Below, in pieces: positions 8,073-16,968 of a DNA stretch of 52,641 nt; within the stretch, counting starts at the first letter, position 1, and each line of letters starts with the position of its first letter. The notes below the pieces were generated by a model. The model had not been told where the DNA came from and made no database searches. It was given only the letters and a program-made list of their open reading frames with translations. A program made the position numbers and the translations under genes. This stretch comes from JBHHZM01 sp046758065 (GTDB lineage: Bacteria; Pseudomonadota; Alphaproteobacteria; JAAXGF01): contig JBHHZM010000002.1 in assembly GCA_046758065.1 (NCBI GenBank), positions 1-52,641 on the forward strand, read 5' to 3'.

Positions 8073-8546
8073 GTGGCGTTGTTTCTGTCCACGTTCGTCA
8101 ACAAGATCGACCGCAAGGGGCGCGTCTCGGTGCCGGCGAGTTTTCGCGCCGCGCTCGCCGGTCAGGGCTTCCCCGGCATCGTCGCCTTCCCGTCGTTTCG
8201 CGACAGCTACAACGCCATCGAGGCCTGCGCCATGGACCGCATGGAGCGCCTGAGCGCGAGTCTCGACCAGCTCAATCCCTTCTCGGACGAACACGACGAC
8301 TTCGCCAGCGTCATCTTCGGCGCTTCGGCGCAGCTGCCCTTCGACGGCGAAGGCCGCATCATCCTGCCCGAGGCGCTGCGCGCCCACGCGACGATCGTCG
8401 ACCGGGCGGCGTTCGTCGGCCGCGGCGCGACCTTCCAGATCTGGGAGCCCGCGGCGCTTGAGGCCTTTCAGGCCGAGGCCCGGCGGCGCGCCAGCGAGGC
8501 GCGCGCGCGCTTCGAACTCGGACCGTCGGGAGGTGAGCGCGGATGA
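8073..8546 (+). CDS. mraZ: Transcriptional regulator MraZ
   Basis: A 157-residue MraZ with the two SpoVT/AbrB-like repeats of the family: an N-terminal copy (FVNKIDRKGRVSVPASFRA, near residues 8-26) and a second (QLPFDGEGRIILPEALR, near 83-99). MraZ forms a ring that binds TGGG-type repeats and represses its own dcw operon. The GTG at 8073 is preceded by GGGGAG; an upstream ATG at 8007 would add 22 residues that do not look like MraZ. It is the first gene of the division/cell-wall cluster and its stop overlaps the rsmH start (ATGA). Confidence 0.94.
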   Translation: MALFLSTFVNKIDRKGRVSVPASFRAALAGQGFPGIVAFPSFRDSYNAIEACAMDRMERLSASLDQLNPFSDEHDDFASVIFGASAQLPFDGEGRIILPEALRAHATIVDRAAFVGRGATFQIWEPAALEAFQAEARRRASEARARFELGPSGGERG

Positions 8547-9511
8547 ACGGCGCCGCGACAAGCGACGGCGGACACCGCCCGGTGTTGCTGAGCGAGATTC
8601 TCGCCGCGCTCGCGCCCCGCGACGGCGGTATCTACGTCGACGGCACCTTCGGCGGCGGCGGCTACAGCCGCGCCCTGCTTGCCGCGGCCGAGTGCACGGT
8701 GTGGGCGATCGACCGCGATCCGGAAGCGCTCGCCCGCGCCGCCGCGCTGATCGACGCGTTCGCGCCCCGCCTCGGCGTCATCGCCGGACGCTTCGGCGAG
8801 ATGGACCGATTGCTCGCCGCCCGCGGCGTCTCCGCGGTCGACGGCGTCGCACTCGACCTCGGCGTTTCGTCGCAGCAACTCGACGATCCGTCGCGGGGCT
8901 TTTCGTTCCGGCACGACGGCCCCCTCGACATGCGCATGGAAAGCGCCGGGCACACCGCGGCCGAGGTGATCAACGAGAGCGGCGAGCAGGCGCTCGCGGC
9001 GATCATCTTCAATCTTGGCGAGGAGCGCCGGGCGCGCCACGTCGCCCGGGCCATCGTCGAGGCGCGCGGCGAGCGGCCGATCACCCGCACCGGCGAACTC
9101 GCCGCCATCGTCCGTCGCGTCGTCAGGCCGGCGGCCGACGGCATCGACCCGGCGACCCGGACGTTCCAGGCGCTGCGCATCCACGTCAACGACGAACTCG
9201 GCGAGATCGACCGCGGCCTCGCCGCCGCCGAACGGTTGCTCTTGCCCGGCGGGCGCCTTGTGGTGGTGTCGTTCCACTCGCTCGAAGACCGCCGCGTGAA
9301 GCGTTTCCTCGCCGCGCGCTCGGGCCGCGTCCCGCGTCCCAGCCGCCATGCGCCGGTCGTTGCCGAACCCGCCGCGCCCAGTTTCCGGCTGCTTGGCCGG
9401 GGCGCGCGGCGTCCTGCCGCCGGCGAGATTGCGGTCAACCCCCGGGCCCGCTCGGCGCGGCTGCGCGCCGCCGAGCGCACCGCCGCGCCGGCCTGGGAGA
9501 CGGCGGCATGA
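8543..9511 (+). CDS. rsmH: 16S rRNA (cytosine1402-N4)-methyltransferase RsmH
   Basis: A 322-residue S-adenosylmethionine-dependent methyltransferase (MraW family). It N4-methylates C1402 of 16S rRNA. The SAM-binding motif YVDGTFGGGGYSRALL is near residues 31-46; further family blocks are GVALDLGVSSQQLDDPSRGFSF, GPLDMRM, FQALRIHVNDEL and VVSFHSLEDRRVK. The start ATG overlaps the mraZ stop by four bases and its stop overlaps the ftsL start in the same way, so translation is probably coupled. Confidence 0.96.
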   Translation: MNGAATSDGGHRPVLLSEILAALAPRDGGIYVDGTFGGGGYSRALLAAAECTVWAIDRDPEALARAAALIDAFAPRLGVIAGRFGEMDRLLAARGVSAVDGVALDLGVSSQQLDDPSRGFSFRHDGPLDMRMESAGHTAAEVINESGEQALAAIIFNLGEERRARHVARAIVEARGERPITRTGELAAIVRRVVRPAADGIDPATRTFQALRIHVNDELGEIDRGLAAAERLLLPGGRLVVVSFHSLEDRRVKRFLAARSGRVPRPSRHAPVVAEPAAPSFRLLGRGARRPAAGEIAVNPRARSARLRAAERTAAPAWETAA

Positions 9512-9822
9512 ACGCGCCGTCCAATGTGCTCTGGGTGGCGCTGATCGGCATCGTCGCCTTCGGCCTGTTTCAGCTCAAACACGCGGTGCAGCGCCTCGAG
9601 GACGAACTCGCCGGCCTCAACCGCGAACTCCTCGCCAGCGAGGAAAACATCCACGTGCTGCGCGCCGAGTGGAGTTATCTCAACCGGCCCGAGCGGCTCG
9701 CAGTCCTTGCCGCGCGCCATCTCGACCTCGAGGCCTTGGCGCCGGCGCAGATCGGCGCGGTCGAAGTCCTGCCGTTGCGCGCCGACGTCGCCCGGCTCGC
9801 AAACCCGGAGAAGGCGCCGTGA
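9508..9822 (+). CDS. ftsL: Cell division protein FtsL
   Basis: A 104-residue bitopic membrane protein: one N-terminal hydrophobic span (about residues 5-22, VLWVALIGIVAFGLFQL), a coiled-coil stretch (HAVQRLEDELAGLNRELLAS) and the conserved LRAEWSYLNRPERLAVLAARHL block of alphaproteobacterial FtsL. FtsL forms a complex with FtsB and FtsQ in the divisome. It overlaps rsmH (ATGA) and ftsI (GTGA). No ftsB lies in the window. Confidence 0.88.
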   Translation: MNAPSNVLWVALIGIVAFGLFQLKHAVQRLEDELAGLNRELLASEENIHVLRAEWSYLNRPERLAVLAARHLDLEALAPAQIGAVEVLPLRADVARLANPEKAP

Positions 9823-11561
9823 GCCCGCAACGCAATCGGTTCGCGGACGACGCGCCCGCGATAGACGGTCGCGTCCGGCTCGACGGCCTCGCCAGCCAGG
9901 CGCTGCACACCGGGTGCCATCGCCTGATGTTCGGCGCCGTTCTGTTCGCGCTCGCCTTCTTCATCGTCGGCCTGCGGCTGGTCGACGTGGTTCTGCTCAA
10001 CGACGGCTTCGAACCGCGCCTCGCGCGTGCGGCGCCGACGCAGCACGCCCAGCTCGGCCGTCGCGACATCGTCGACCGCAACGGCGTACTGCTCGCCACC
10101 AACCTGCCCACCGCTTCGCTGTTCGCCGATCCCGCCCGGGTGCTCGACGCCGGCGAGGCGGCCGGCAGGCTGGTCCGCGTCCTGCCCGAGATGAGCCGCG
10201 CCGAGATTCTCGACAAGCTGACCAGTCCGCGGCGCTTCGTCTGGCTCAAGCGCAACCTCACGCCCCGCCAACAGGATGCGATCAACCGCCTGGGATTGCC
10301 CGGAATCGCCTTTCAGCGCGAGGAACGACGGGTCTATCCGCTGGGTGCGCTGTTTTCCCATGTCGTCGGGTTCGCCGACATCGACGGCCGCGGCATCGCC
10401 GGCGTCGAGAAGTCGTTCGACGAGACGTTGCGTGCGGCGGCGGAAGGCGAAGCGGCGCCGCTCAGGCTGTCTCTCGACACCCGTGTCCAGCACGCGCTGC
10501 GCGAAGAGCTTGCCCGCGGCATGGCGACGTTCGATGCCGCCGGCGCCGCGGGCGTCGTGCTCGACGCGACCAACGGCGCCGTGCTGGCGATGGTCTCGCT
10601 GCCCGACTTCGACCCCAACCGCTCGCGCGACGGCCGGCAAGCGGCGCGCTTCAACCGCGCCACCCTCGGCGCCTACGAGATGGGTTCGACCTTCAAGGTG
10701 TTCACCACGGCGATGGCGCTCGACGCCGGCGTCGTCACGCTGCGCGACGGCTACGACGCCAGCCAGCCGATCCATGTGGCGCGCTTCGTCATCCACGACT
10801 ACAAGCCGGCCAACCGCTGGCTGTCGGTGCCCGAAATATTCGTGCGCTCGTCGAACATCGGCGCGGCCAAGATGGCGCTCGACATCGGCACCCGGAGGCA
10901 GCGCGAATACCTCTCGCATCTCGGTCTGCTTTCGCCTGCCGAGATCGAGCTGCCCGAGGTTACCGCGCCGATTCTGCCGTCGCCGTGGCGCGAAATCAAC
11001 ACCATGACGATCGCCTACGGCCATGGTCTCGCGGTCAGCCCGTTGCAGCTCACTTCGGCGGTCGCGGCGGTGGTCAACGGCGGGGTGTTCTATCCCCCCA
11101 CCCTGGTCCGGCGCTCGTCCGCGGAGCCGAGCCTCGGCTGGCGCGTCATCGAACCCGACACCTCGACCCGGATGCGCGCGCTGATGCACCTCGTGGTCGC
11201 GCGCGGCACCGGCAAGAAGGCGGCGGTGCCCGGTTATCTGGTCGGCGGCAAGACCGGCACGGCGGAAAAGCCGGGGCGCGGCGGCTATCGGCGCAAGTCG
11301 CTGATTTCGTCGTTCGTCGCCGCCTTTCCCATCGACGCGCCGCGCTTCGTCGTGTTCGCCATGCTCGACGAACCGCGCGGCACCAAGAAGACACACAACT
11401 ACGCGACGGGCGGCTGGACCGCGGCGCCGATCGTCGGCCGCGTCATCGCGCGCCTCGGACCGATGGAGGGTCTCGCGGCGCGCGGGGACGACGCCGAGGA
11501 TCCGGCGGAGGCGCGGCTCGTCAAGATCGCCGGTCGGGAGGGCGCGGGTGTTGCTTTCTGA
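9819..11561 (+). CDS. ftsI: Peptidoglycan D,D-transpeptidase FtsI (PBP3)
   Basis: A 580-residue class B penicillin-binding protein that cross-links septal peptidoglycan. One membrane span lies near residues 35-57, followed by a dimerisation domain and the transpeptidase domain with all three catalytic motifs: S290-x-x-K293 (GSTFK), S344-S-N346 and K478-T-G (GGKTGTAEK). The GTG start overlaps the ftsL stop (GTGA), which excludes the longer upstream reading frame. The stop overlaps the murE start by 14 bases. The length is normal for the family. Confidence 0.95.
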   Translation: MSPQRNRFADDAPAIDGRVRLDGLASQALHTGCHRLMFGAVLFALAFFIVGLRLVDVVLLNDGFEPRLARAAPTQHAQLGRRDIVDRNGVLLATNLPTASLFADPARVLDAGEAAGRLVRVLPEMSRAEILDKLTSPRRFVWLKRNLTPRQQDAINRLGLPGIAFQREERRVYPLGALFSHVVGFADIDGRGIAGVEKSFDETLRAAAEGEAAPLRLSLDTRVQHALREELARGMATFDAAGAAGVVLDATNGAVLAMVSLPDFDPNRSRDGRQAARFNRATLGAYEMGSTFKVFTTAMALDAGVVTLRDGYDASQPIHVARFVIHDYKPANRWLSVPEIFVRSSNIGAAKMALDIGTRRQREYLSHLGLLSPAEIELPEVTAPILPSPWREINTMTIAYGHGLAVSPLQLTSAVAAVVNGGVFYPPTLVRRSSAEPSLGWRVIEPDTSTRMRALMHLVVARGTGKKAAVPGYLVGGKTGTAEKPGRGGYRRKSLISSFVAAFPIDAPRFVVFAMLDEPRGTKKTHNYATGGWTAAPIVGRVIARLGPMEGLAARGDDAEDPAEARLVKIAGREGAGVAF

Positions 11562-13008
11562 GCTGATCAACGGCGACGGCGGACCGGCCGGAAAAATCGA
11601 GATTCGCGGCCTTACCGCCGATTCGCGTGCGGTCCGCCCGGGTTATCTGTTCGCCGCGCTGCGCGGCAGCCGTGCCGACGGCAGCGACTTCGTCGCCGAC
11701 GCCGTCGCCCACGGCGCGATCGCCGTGCTCGCGGCCGAAGGCGCGCGGATCGAACTTCCCGAGGACAAGGTACGGCTGGTCACCGACGCCAATCCAAGGC
11801 GCCGGCTGGCGCTGATGGCGGCGCGCTTCCATCCGGCGCAGCCACGCGTCATCGCTGCGGTGACCGGCACCAACGGGAAGACCTCGGTCGCCGCCTTCGC
11901 CCGGCAGATCTGGGAGCGCATGGGGGTGCCCGCCGCCTCCCTCGGGACCCTTGGCATCGTCGGACGGGACGTATCGCGGTCGTTGTCCCACACGACCCCC
12001 GATCCCGTGACGCTGCATCAAGCGCTCTCAGATCTCGCCGCGGCGGACATCGACCACCTGGCGATCGAGGCCTCGAGCCACGGTCTCGACCAATGCCGGC
12101 TCGACGGCGTTCGGGTAAGCGCCGCGGCCTTCACCAATCTGACGCAGGATCATCTCGACTATCACCCGAGCGCCGAGGCCTATCTCGCCGCCAAGCTGCG
12201 CCTGTTCGACACGGTGATGGCGCCGGGCGGTGTCGCCGTGCTCAACGCCGATGCGCCCGAATTCGCGCGCCTTGCCGAAGTCTGCCGCGCGCGCGGTCAC
12301 CGCATCATGAGCTACGGCCGCACCGCGGGCGACCTGCGTCTGGTCGGCGCCGGGGCGGTGGACGACGGCCAACGCCTGACGATCGACGTCGCCGGCCGGC
12401 GCCGCACCGTCGCCCTGCCGCTTCCCGGCGCGTTCCAGGCGATGAATGCGCTCTGCGCCGCCGGGCTCGTGGTTGCCTGCGGCGTCGCGATCGACGACGC
12501 GCTGGCGGCGCTGTCCGGGATCGCCGGCGTTCCCGGCCGGGTCGAGTGCGTCGCCCGTCACCCCTGCGGCGCGCCGGTCTACGTCGATTACGCGCACACC
12601 CCCGACGCGCTTGCCCACGTGCTCGAAGCGCTCAGGCCGCACGCCCGCGGCCGACTCGTCGTCGTCTTCGGCTGCGGCGGCGACCGCGACCGGACCAAAC
12701 GGCCGCTCATGGGCAAGATCGCCGCCGCGCTCGCCGATCATGCCATCGTCACCGACGACAACCCGCGGGGCGAGGACCCGGGAGCGATCCGGCGCGCCGT
12801 GCTCGCCGCCTGCCCCGGCGCCGACGAGGTCGACGACCGCGCCCGGGCGATCCGCGAGGCGATTGCCCGGCTCGCCCCGGGCGACGTTCTGGTCATCGCC
12901 GGCAAGGGTCACGAACGGGGTCAGATCGTCGGCCAAACGGTCATCCCCTTCGACGACGCCGAAATCGCCCGCGCCGCCGTCGCCGGGCTTCGCGGAGACG
13001 ACCGGTGA
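11548..13008 (+). CDS. murE: UDP-MurNAc-tripeptide ligase MurE (meso-diaminopimelate adding)
   Basis: A 486-residue Mur ligase adding the third residue to UDP-MurNAc-L-Ala-D-Glu. The ATP-binding loop is TGTNGKTSVAAF. The motif DNPRGEDP near the C-terminus is the meso-diaminopimelate recognition signature, so the stem peptide has meso-DAP, as expected of a Gram-negative. YVDYAHTPDAL and FGCGGDRDRTKRP are further conserved blocks. The start is a GTG inside the end of ftsI; murF starts in its stop (GTGA). Confidence 0.95.
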   Translation: MLLSELINGDGGPAGKIEIRGLTADSRAVRPGYLFAALRGSRADGSDFVADAVAHGAIAVLAAEGARIELPEDKVRLVTDANPRRRLALMAARFHPAQPRVIAAVTGTNGKTSVAAFARQIWERMGVPAASLGTLGIVGRDVSRSLSHTTPDPVTLHQALSDLAAADIDHLAIEASSHGLDQCRLDGVRVSAAAFTNLTQDHLDYHPSAEAYLAAKLRLFDTVMAPGGVAVLNADAPEFARLAEVCRARGHRIMSYGRTAGDLRLVGAGAVDDGQRLTIDVAGRRRTVALPLPGAFQAMNALCAAGLVVACGVAIDDALAALSGIAGVPGRVECVARHPCGAPVYVDYAHTPDALAHVLEALRPHARGRLVVVFGCGGDRDRTKRPLMGKIAAALADHAIVTDDNPRGEDPGAIRRAVLAACPGADEVDDRARAIREAIARLAPGDVLVIAGKGHERGQIVGQTVIPFDDAEIARAAVAGLRGDDR

Positions 13009-14435
13009 GCGACGCGATCCTGTGGACGGCGACCGAGGCCGCGCGCGCGACCGGCGGGGAGACGCCGGCCGAATGGGACTGCACGAGCATTGCCTCGGAC
13101 AGCCGCAAGGTCGAGCCCGGCGCGCTGTTCGTCGCCCTCAAGGGCCCCAACCACGACGCCCACGATTATGTCGTTCAGGCATTCGAGCGCGGCGCCGCGG
13201 CGGCGCTGGTGGCGCGTCGCCCCGAAGGCGTCGCCGCCGGGGCGCCGCTGCTGGTGGTCGACGACGTGCTCGCGGCGCTCGGACGGCTCGCCCAAGCGGC
13301 GCGCGCGCGGACCGCGGCGCGCGTCATCGCGGTGACGGGGAGCGTCGGCAAGACGGGCACCAAGGAGACCTTGCGGCTCGCGCTTTCCGAGCAGGGCGCC
13401 ACCTTCGTGAGCCCGGCGAGCTACAACAACGCCTGGGGCGTGCCCCTGAGCCTCGCCGCCCTGCCGCGCGACGCGATGTACGCCGTCTTCGAGATCGGCA
13501 TGAACCACCCGGGCGAGATCGCCCCGCTGGCGCGGCTGGTGCGGCCCGACGTCGGCGTCGTCACCGTGATCGAAGCCGTGCATCTCGCGTTCTTCGATTC
13601 GCTTGCCGCGATCGCCGACGCCAAGGCCGAATTGTTCGAAGGCATGGATGCCGACGGCGTCGCCGTGCTCAATCACGACGACCGCTTCTACAAGCGCCTC
13701 GCCGCCGCCGCCCGGGCGCGCGGGATGCGGCGTATTCTCGCCTTCGGCCGCGATCCCGGCGCCGAAGTGCGCCTCGTCGAGGCGACCAGCGACGCCGAAT
13801 CGAGCGCCGTGACCGCCGCCGTCGAGGGCGAGACGATCCGCTACACGGTTGGCGCGCCGGGCCGCCACTGGGTCGATACCAGCCTCGCCGCGCTCGCCGC
13901 CGTCAGGGGCGTCGGGGCCGACGTCGGCCGCGCCGCCGCGCGGCTCGCCGAGGCGCGGCCCTTGCCCGGCCGCGGCGCCCGCCACCGCGTGTCGCTCGAC
14001 GGCGACGCCTTCACCCTGATCGACGAGAGCTACAACGCCAACCCGGCGTCGATGCGCGCCGCCATCGCCAACCTCGGCGCGACGCCGCCCGGCCCCGGCG
14101 GCCGGCGCATCGCCGTGCTCGGCGACATGCTCGAACTCGGCGGCGCCGCGCCGGCGCTCCACGCCGCGCTCGCCGATCCGCTGGCCGAAGCGGACGTCGA
14201 TCTGGTGTTCACCGCCGGGACCCACATGGCGCGCCTGCGCAGGGCGCTGCCGGCGGCGCGCCGCGCCGGCCACGCCGAACGCTCGACCGACCTCATCGGG
14301 CCGGTCGTCGCCGCGCTGCGCGCGGGCGACGTGGTCATGGTCAAGGGCTCGCTGGGCAGTCGCATGGCGCCCGTCGTCGAAGCGTTGCGCGCGCGCAACG
14401 CCGCGCGCCGTCCGCGTGCCGCCGGCAACGGATGA
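13005..14435 (+). CDS. murF: UDP-MurNAc-tripeptide--D-alanyl-D-alanine ligase MurF
   Basis: A 476-residue Mur ligase that adds D-Ala-D-Ala to the UDP-MurNAc tripeptide. The nucleotide-binding loop is TGSVGKTGTKE, followed by NNAWGVPLSL and EIGMNHPGEI, typical of MurF, and the C-terminal DESYNANPASMRAA block with GDMLELG. The GTG start overlaps the murE stop. A 15-bp gap separates it from mraY. Confidence 0.95.
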   Translation: MSDAILWTATEAARATGGETPAEWDCTSIASDSRKVEPGALFVALKGPNHDAHDYVVQAFERGAAAALVARRPEGVAAGAPLLVVDDVLAALGRLAQAARARTAARVIAVTGSVGKTGTKETLRLALSEQGATFVSPASYNNAWGVPLSLAALPRDAMYAVFEIGMNHPGEIAPLARLVRPDVGVVTVIEAVHLAFFDSLAAIADAKAELFEGMDADGVAVLNHDDRFYKRLAAAARARGMRRILAFGRDPGAEVRLVEATSDAESSAVTAAVEGETIRYTVGAPGRHWVDTSLAALAAVRGVGADVGRAAARLAEARPLPGRGARHRVSLDGDAFTLIDESYNANPASMRAAIANLGATPPGPGGRRIAVLGDMLELGGAAPALHAALADPLAEADVDLVFTAGTHMARLRRALPAARRAGHAERSTDLIGPVVAALRAGDVVMVKGSLGSRMAPVVEALRARNAARRPRAAGNG

Positions 14436-14450
14436 ACGGGGCGCCCGGTC

Positions 14451-15539
14451 ATGCTGTTCAACCTGCTCTATCCGCTGGCCGACGATTTCGGGCTGTTCAA
14501 CCTGTTCCGGTATCTTACTTTCCGTACCGGCGGCGCGGTGCTGACCGCGCTCGTCGTGAGCTTCATCTTCGGCCCCGGCATCATCCGCTGGCTGGCGAAC
14601 CGGCAAGGCAACGGCCAACCGATCCGCGACGACGGTCCCGCGGGCCACATCCTCGCCAAGGCAGGCACGCCGACGATGGGCGGCTTCCTCATCCTGCTCG
14701 CCCTCAGTCTTTCGACGCTGCTCTGGGCCGACCTCACCAACGGCTATGTGTGGATCGTGCTGCTGGTCGCGCTGGGTTACGGCTTCGTCGGTTTCGCCGA
14801 CGATTACATGAAGGTGATGCAGCAGTCGAGCCACGGGCTTTCGGTGCGCTTCAAGTTCCTCATCGAGATCGGCATCGGCGTCGCCGCTGCGGTCTGGATC
14901 ATGCAGCTCACCGACAAGCCGCTGGCGGTGGGGCTTGCCGTGCCGTTCCTCAAGGACGTGCTGGTCGACCTTGGCTGGTTCTTCGTGCCGTTCGCGGTGC
15001 TGGTGATGGTCGGCACCTCGAACGCGGTCAACCTGACCGACGGGCTCGACGGCCTCGCCATCGTGCCGATCATGATCGCCGCCGCCTGTTTCGCCGTGAT
15101 TTCGTACCTCGTCGGCAACACGGTGTTCGCCAACTACCTGCAAATCCAGTTGGTGCCGGGCAGCGGCGAGCTCGCCGTGCTGTGCGGCGCGCTGGTCGGC
15201 GCGAGCCTCGGTTTTCTCTGGTTCAACGCGCCGCCGGCGATGGTGTTCATGGGCGATACCGGCAGCCTCGCCGCCGGCGGCACCATCGGGGCGGTCAGCG
15301 TGGTGACCAAGCACGAGCTCGTGCTGGTCATCATCGGCGGTCTGTTCGTCCTCGAGACCGTTTCGGTCATGGTCCAGGTGATCTCGTTCAAGATCACCGG
15401 GCGTCGCGTCTTCCGCATGGCGCCCCTGCACCATCATTTCGAGCAGAAGGGCTGGGCCGAGCCGACCATCGTCATCCGCTTCTGGATCATCGCCGTGGTC
15501 CTGGCCCTGCTCGGGCTGGCGACGCTGAAACTGAGGTAA
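14451..15539 (+). CDS. mraY: Phospho-MurNAc-pentapeptide transferase MraY
   Basis: A 362-residue polytopic inner-membrane enzyme that transfers phospho-MurNAc-pentapeptide to undecaprenyl phosphate to make lipid I. The conserved cytoplasmic motifs are all there: AGTPTMGG, the metal-binding DDYMK pair, NLTDGLDGLA, FMGDTGSLA and the C-terminal HHHFEQKGW. About ten hydrophobic spans are visible. It lies four bases upstream of murD. Confidence 0.96.
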   Translation: MLFNLLYPLADDFGLFNLFRYLTFRTGGAVLTALVVSFIFGPGIIRWLANRQGNGQPIRDDGPAGHILAKAGTPTMGGFLILLALSLSTLLWADLTNGYVWIVLLVALGYGFVGFADDYMKVMQQSSHGLSVRFKFLIEIGIGVAAAVWIMQLTDKPLAVGLAVPFLKDVLVDLGWFFVPFAVLVMVGTSNAVNLTDGLDGLAIVPIMIAAACFAVISYLVGNTVFANYLQIQLVPGSGELAVLCGALVGASLGFLWFNAPPAMVFMGDTGSLAAGGTIGAVSVVTKHELVLVIIGGLFVLETVSVMVQVISFKITGRRVFRMAPLHHHFEQKGWAEPTIVIRFWIIAVVLALLGLATLKLR

Positions 15540-15543
15540 GGCG

Positions 15544-16968
15544 ATGATCGTGCCCTTCCCCTTCGCCGAGCTTCCCGTCGCCGTCTTCGGCCTGGGCCGT
15601 TCGGGGCGGTCGGCGGCCCGCGCGCTGGTCGCGGCCGAGGCCGAGGTGTGGGCCTGGGACGACGACGCGGCGACGCGCGCGGCGGCGGAGGCCGAAGGGG
15701 CGCCGCTCGTCGATCTCTACCACTGCGACTGGCGCGAACCGCTCAGCCTGGTCCTCAGCCCGGGCGTGCCGCTCAGCCATCCGAAACCGCATCCGGTGGC
15801 GGCGCTCGCGCGCGAGGCGGGTTGCGAGATCATCGGCGACATCGAGGTGCTGGCGCGCACCATGCGCGACGCGCGCTACATCGGGGTGACCGGCACCAAC
15901 GGCAAATCGACGACCACGGCGCTGATCGGACACATCCTCGAATTCGCCGGTCAGACCGTCGCCGTGGGCGGCAACCTGGGCACGCCGGCGCTCGATCTCG
16001 ATCCGCTCGACGGGTCGGGAACCTACGTGCTCGAAATGTCGTCGTACCAGCTCGACCTGACCTATTCGATCACCTTCGACGTGGCGGCGCTGGTCAACGT
16101 GACGCCGGATCACCTCGACCGTCACGGCGGCTTCGACAACTACCTCGCGACGAAGAAGAAAATCTTTTACCGTCAGACCCGCCCACGCACGGCGGTGGTC
16201 TGCGTCGACGACGAGCCCTGCCGCCGGGTGTTCGACGACCTCGTCGCCCTGAGCGACCAGCGTATCGTTCCGGTCTCGGCGGAACGCAAGGTCGCGGGCG
16301 GGATCTACGTCGTCGACGGCGTGCTTCACGACGATAGCGAAGGCCGCGATGCGTCGGTGATCGACCTCAAGGAGGTAGCGACGCTGCCCGGCGTTCATAA
16401 CTGGCAGAACGCCGCAGCCGCCTTCGCCGTCGCCCGCGCCGCCGGGGTTGCCGCGCCGGTCGCCGGCGCCTGTCTGCGCAGTTTTCCCGGTCTCGCGCAT
16501 CGCCTCGAACTGGTCGCGATCATCGACGGCGTGCGCTTCATCAACGATTCCAAGGCGACCAACGCCGCCGCCGCGGCGAAGGCGCTGGCCTGTTACGACA
16601 CCATCCATTGGATCGCCGGCGGGCGGTCCAAGGAAGGCGGCATCGATTCGCTCGAGCCCTATTTCCCGCGCATCACCAGGGCCTACCTCATCGGCGAGGC
16701 GGCCGAGGCGTTCGCGGCGACGCTCGCGGACAAGGTGCCGTACACGATTTGCGGTGAACTGGAGACCGCCGTTTCCCTGGCGGCGGCAGACGCCAAGGCG
16801 TGCGGGCGCGACAGCGCTGTCGTGTTGCTGTCTCCCGCCGGCGCCTCCTTCGACCAGTTCACCAACTTCGAGGCGCGTGGTTCCGCATTCCGCGCGCTCG
16901 TCGACGTCCTCCCCGGCGAGCGTGATGAGGTGGAAAGTACCGCCGTCTCACGAGGAGGCGTCCATTGA
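15544..16968 (+). CDS. murD: UDP-MurNAc-L-alanine--D-glutamate ligase MurD
   Basis: A 474-residue Mur ligase adding D-Glu to UDP-MurNAc-L-Ala. N-terminal UMP-binding fold begins VAVFGLGRSGRSAARAL; the ATP loop is TGTNGKSTTTALIGHIL; EMSSYQLDLT, NVTPDHLDRHG and FINDSKATNAAAAAKAL are the family blocks, the last containing the Mur-ligase lysine region. The 3' end overlaps the ftsW start as TTGA. Confidence 0.95.
   Translation: MIVPFPFAELPVAVFGLGRSGRSAARALVAAEAEVWAWDDDAATRAAAEAEGAPLVDLYHCDWREPLSLVLSPGVPLSHPKPHPVAALAREAGCEIIGDIEVLARTMRDARYIGVTGTNGKSTTTALIGHILEFAGQTVAVGGNLGTPALDLDPLDGSGTYVLEMSSYQLDLTYSITFDVAALVNVTPDHLDRHGGFDNYLATKKKIFYRQTRPRTAVVCVDDEPCRRVFDDLVALSDQRIVPVSAERKVAGGIYVVDGVLHDDSEGRDASVIDLKEVATLPGVHNWQNAAAAFAVARAAGVAAPVAGACLRSFPGLAHRLELVAIIDGVRFINDSKATNAAAAAKALACYDTIHWIAGGRSKEGGIDSLEPYFPRITRAYLIGEAAEAFAATLADKVPYTICGELETAVSLAAADAKACGRDSAVVLLSPAGASFDQFTNFEARGSAFRALVDVLPGERDEVESTAVSRGGVH

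Noticed and set aside
12446..15547. Long plus-strand open frame (1033 codons) in another frame of murE, murF and mraY
   Set aside because: The same DNA encodes clear Mur enzymes in other frames; the product here is a Pro/Ser/Arg-rich shadow.
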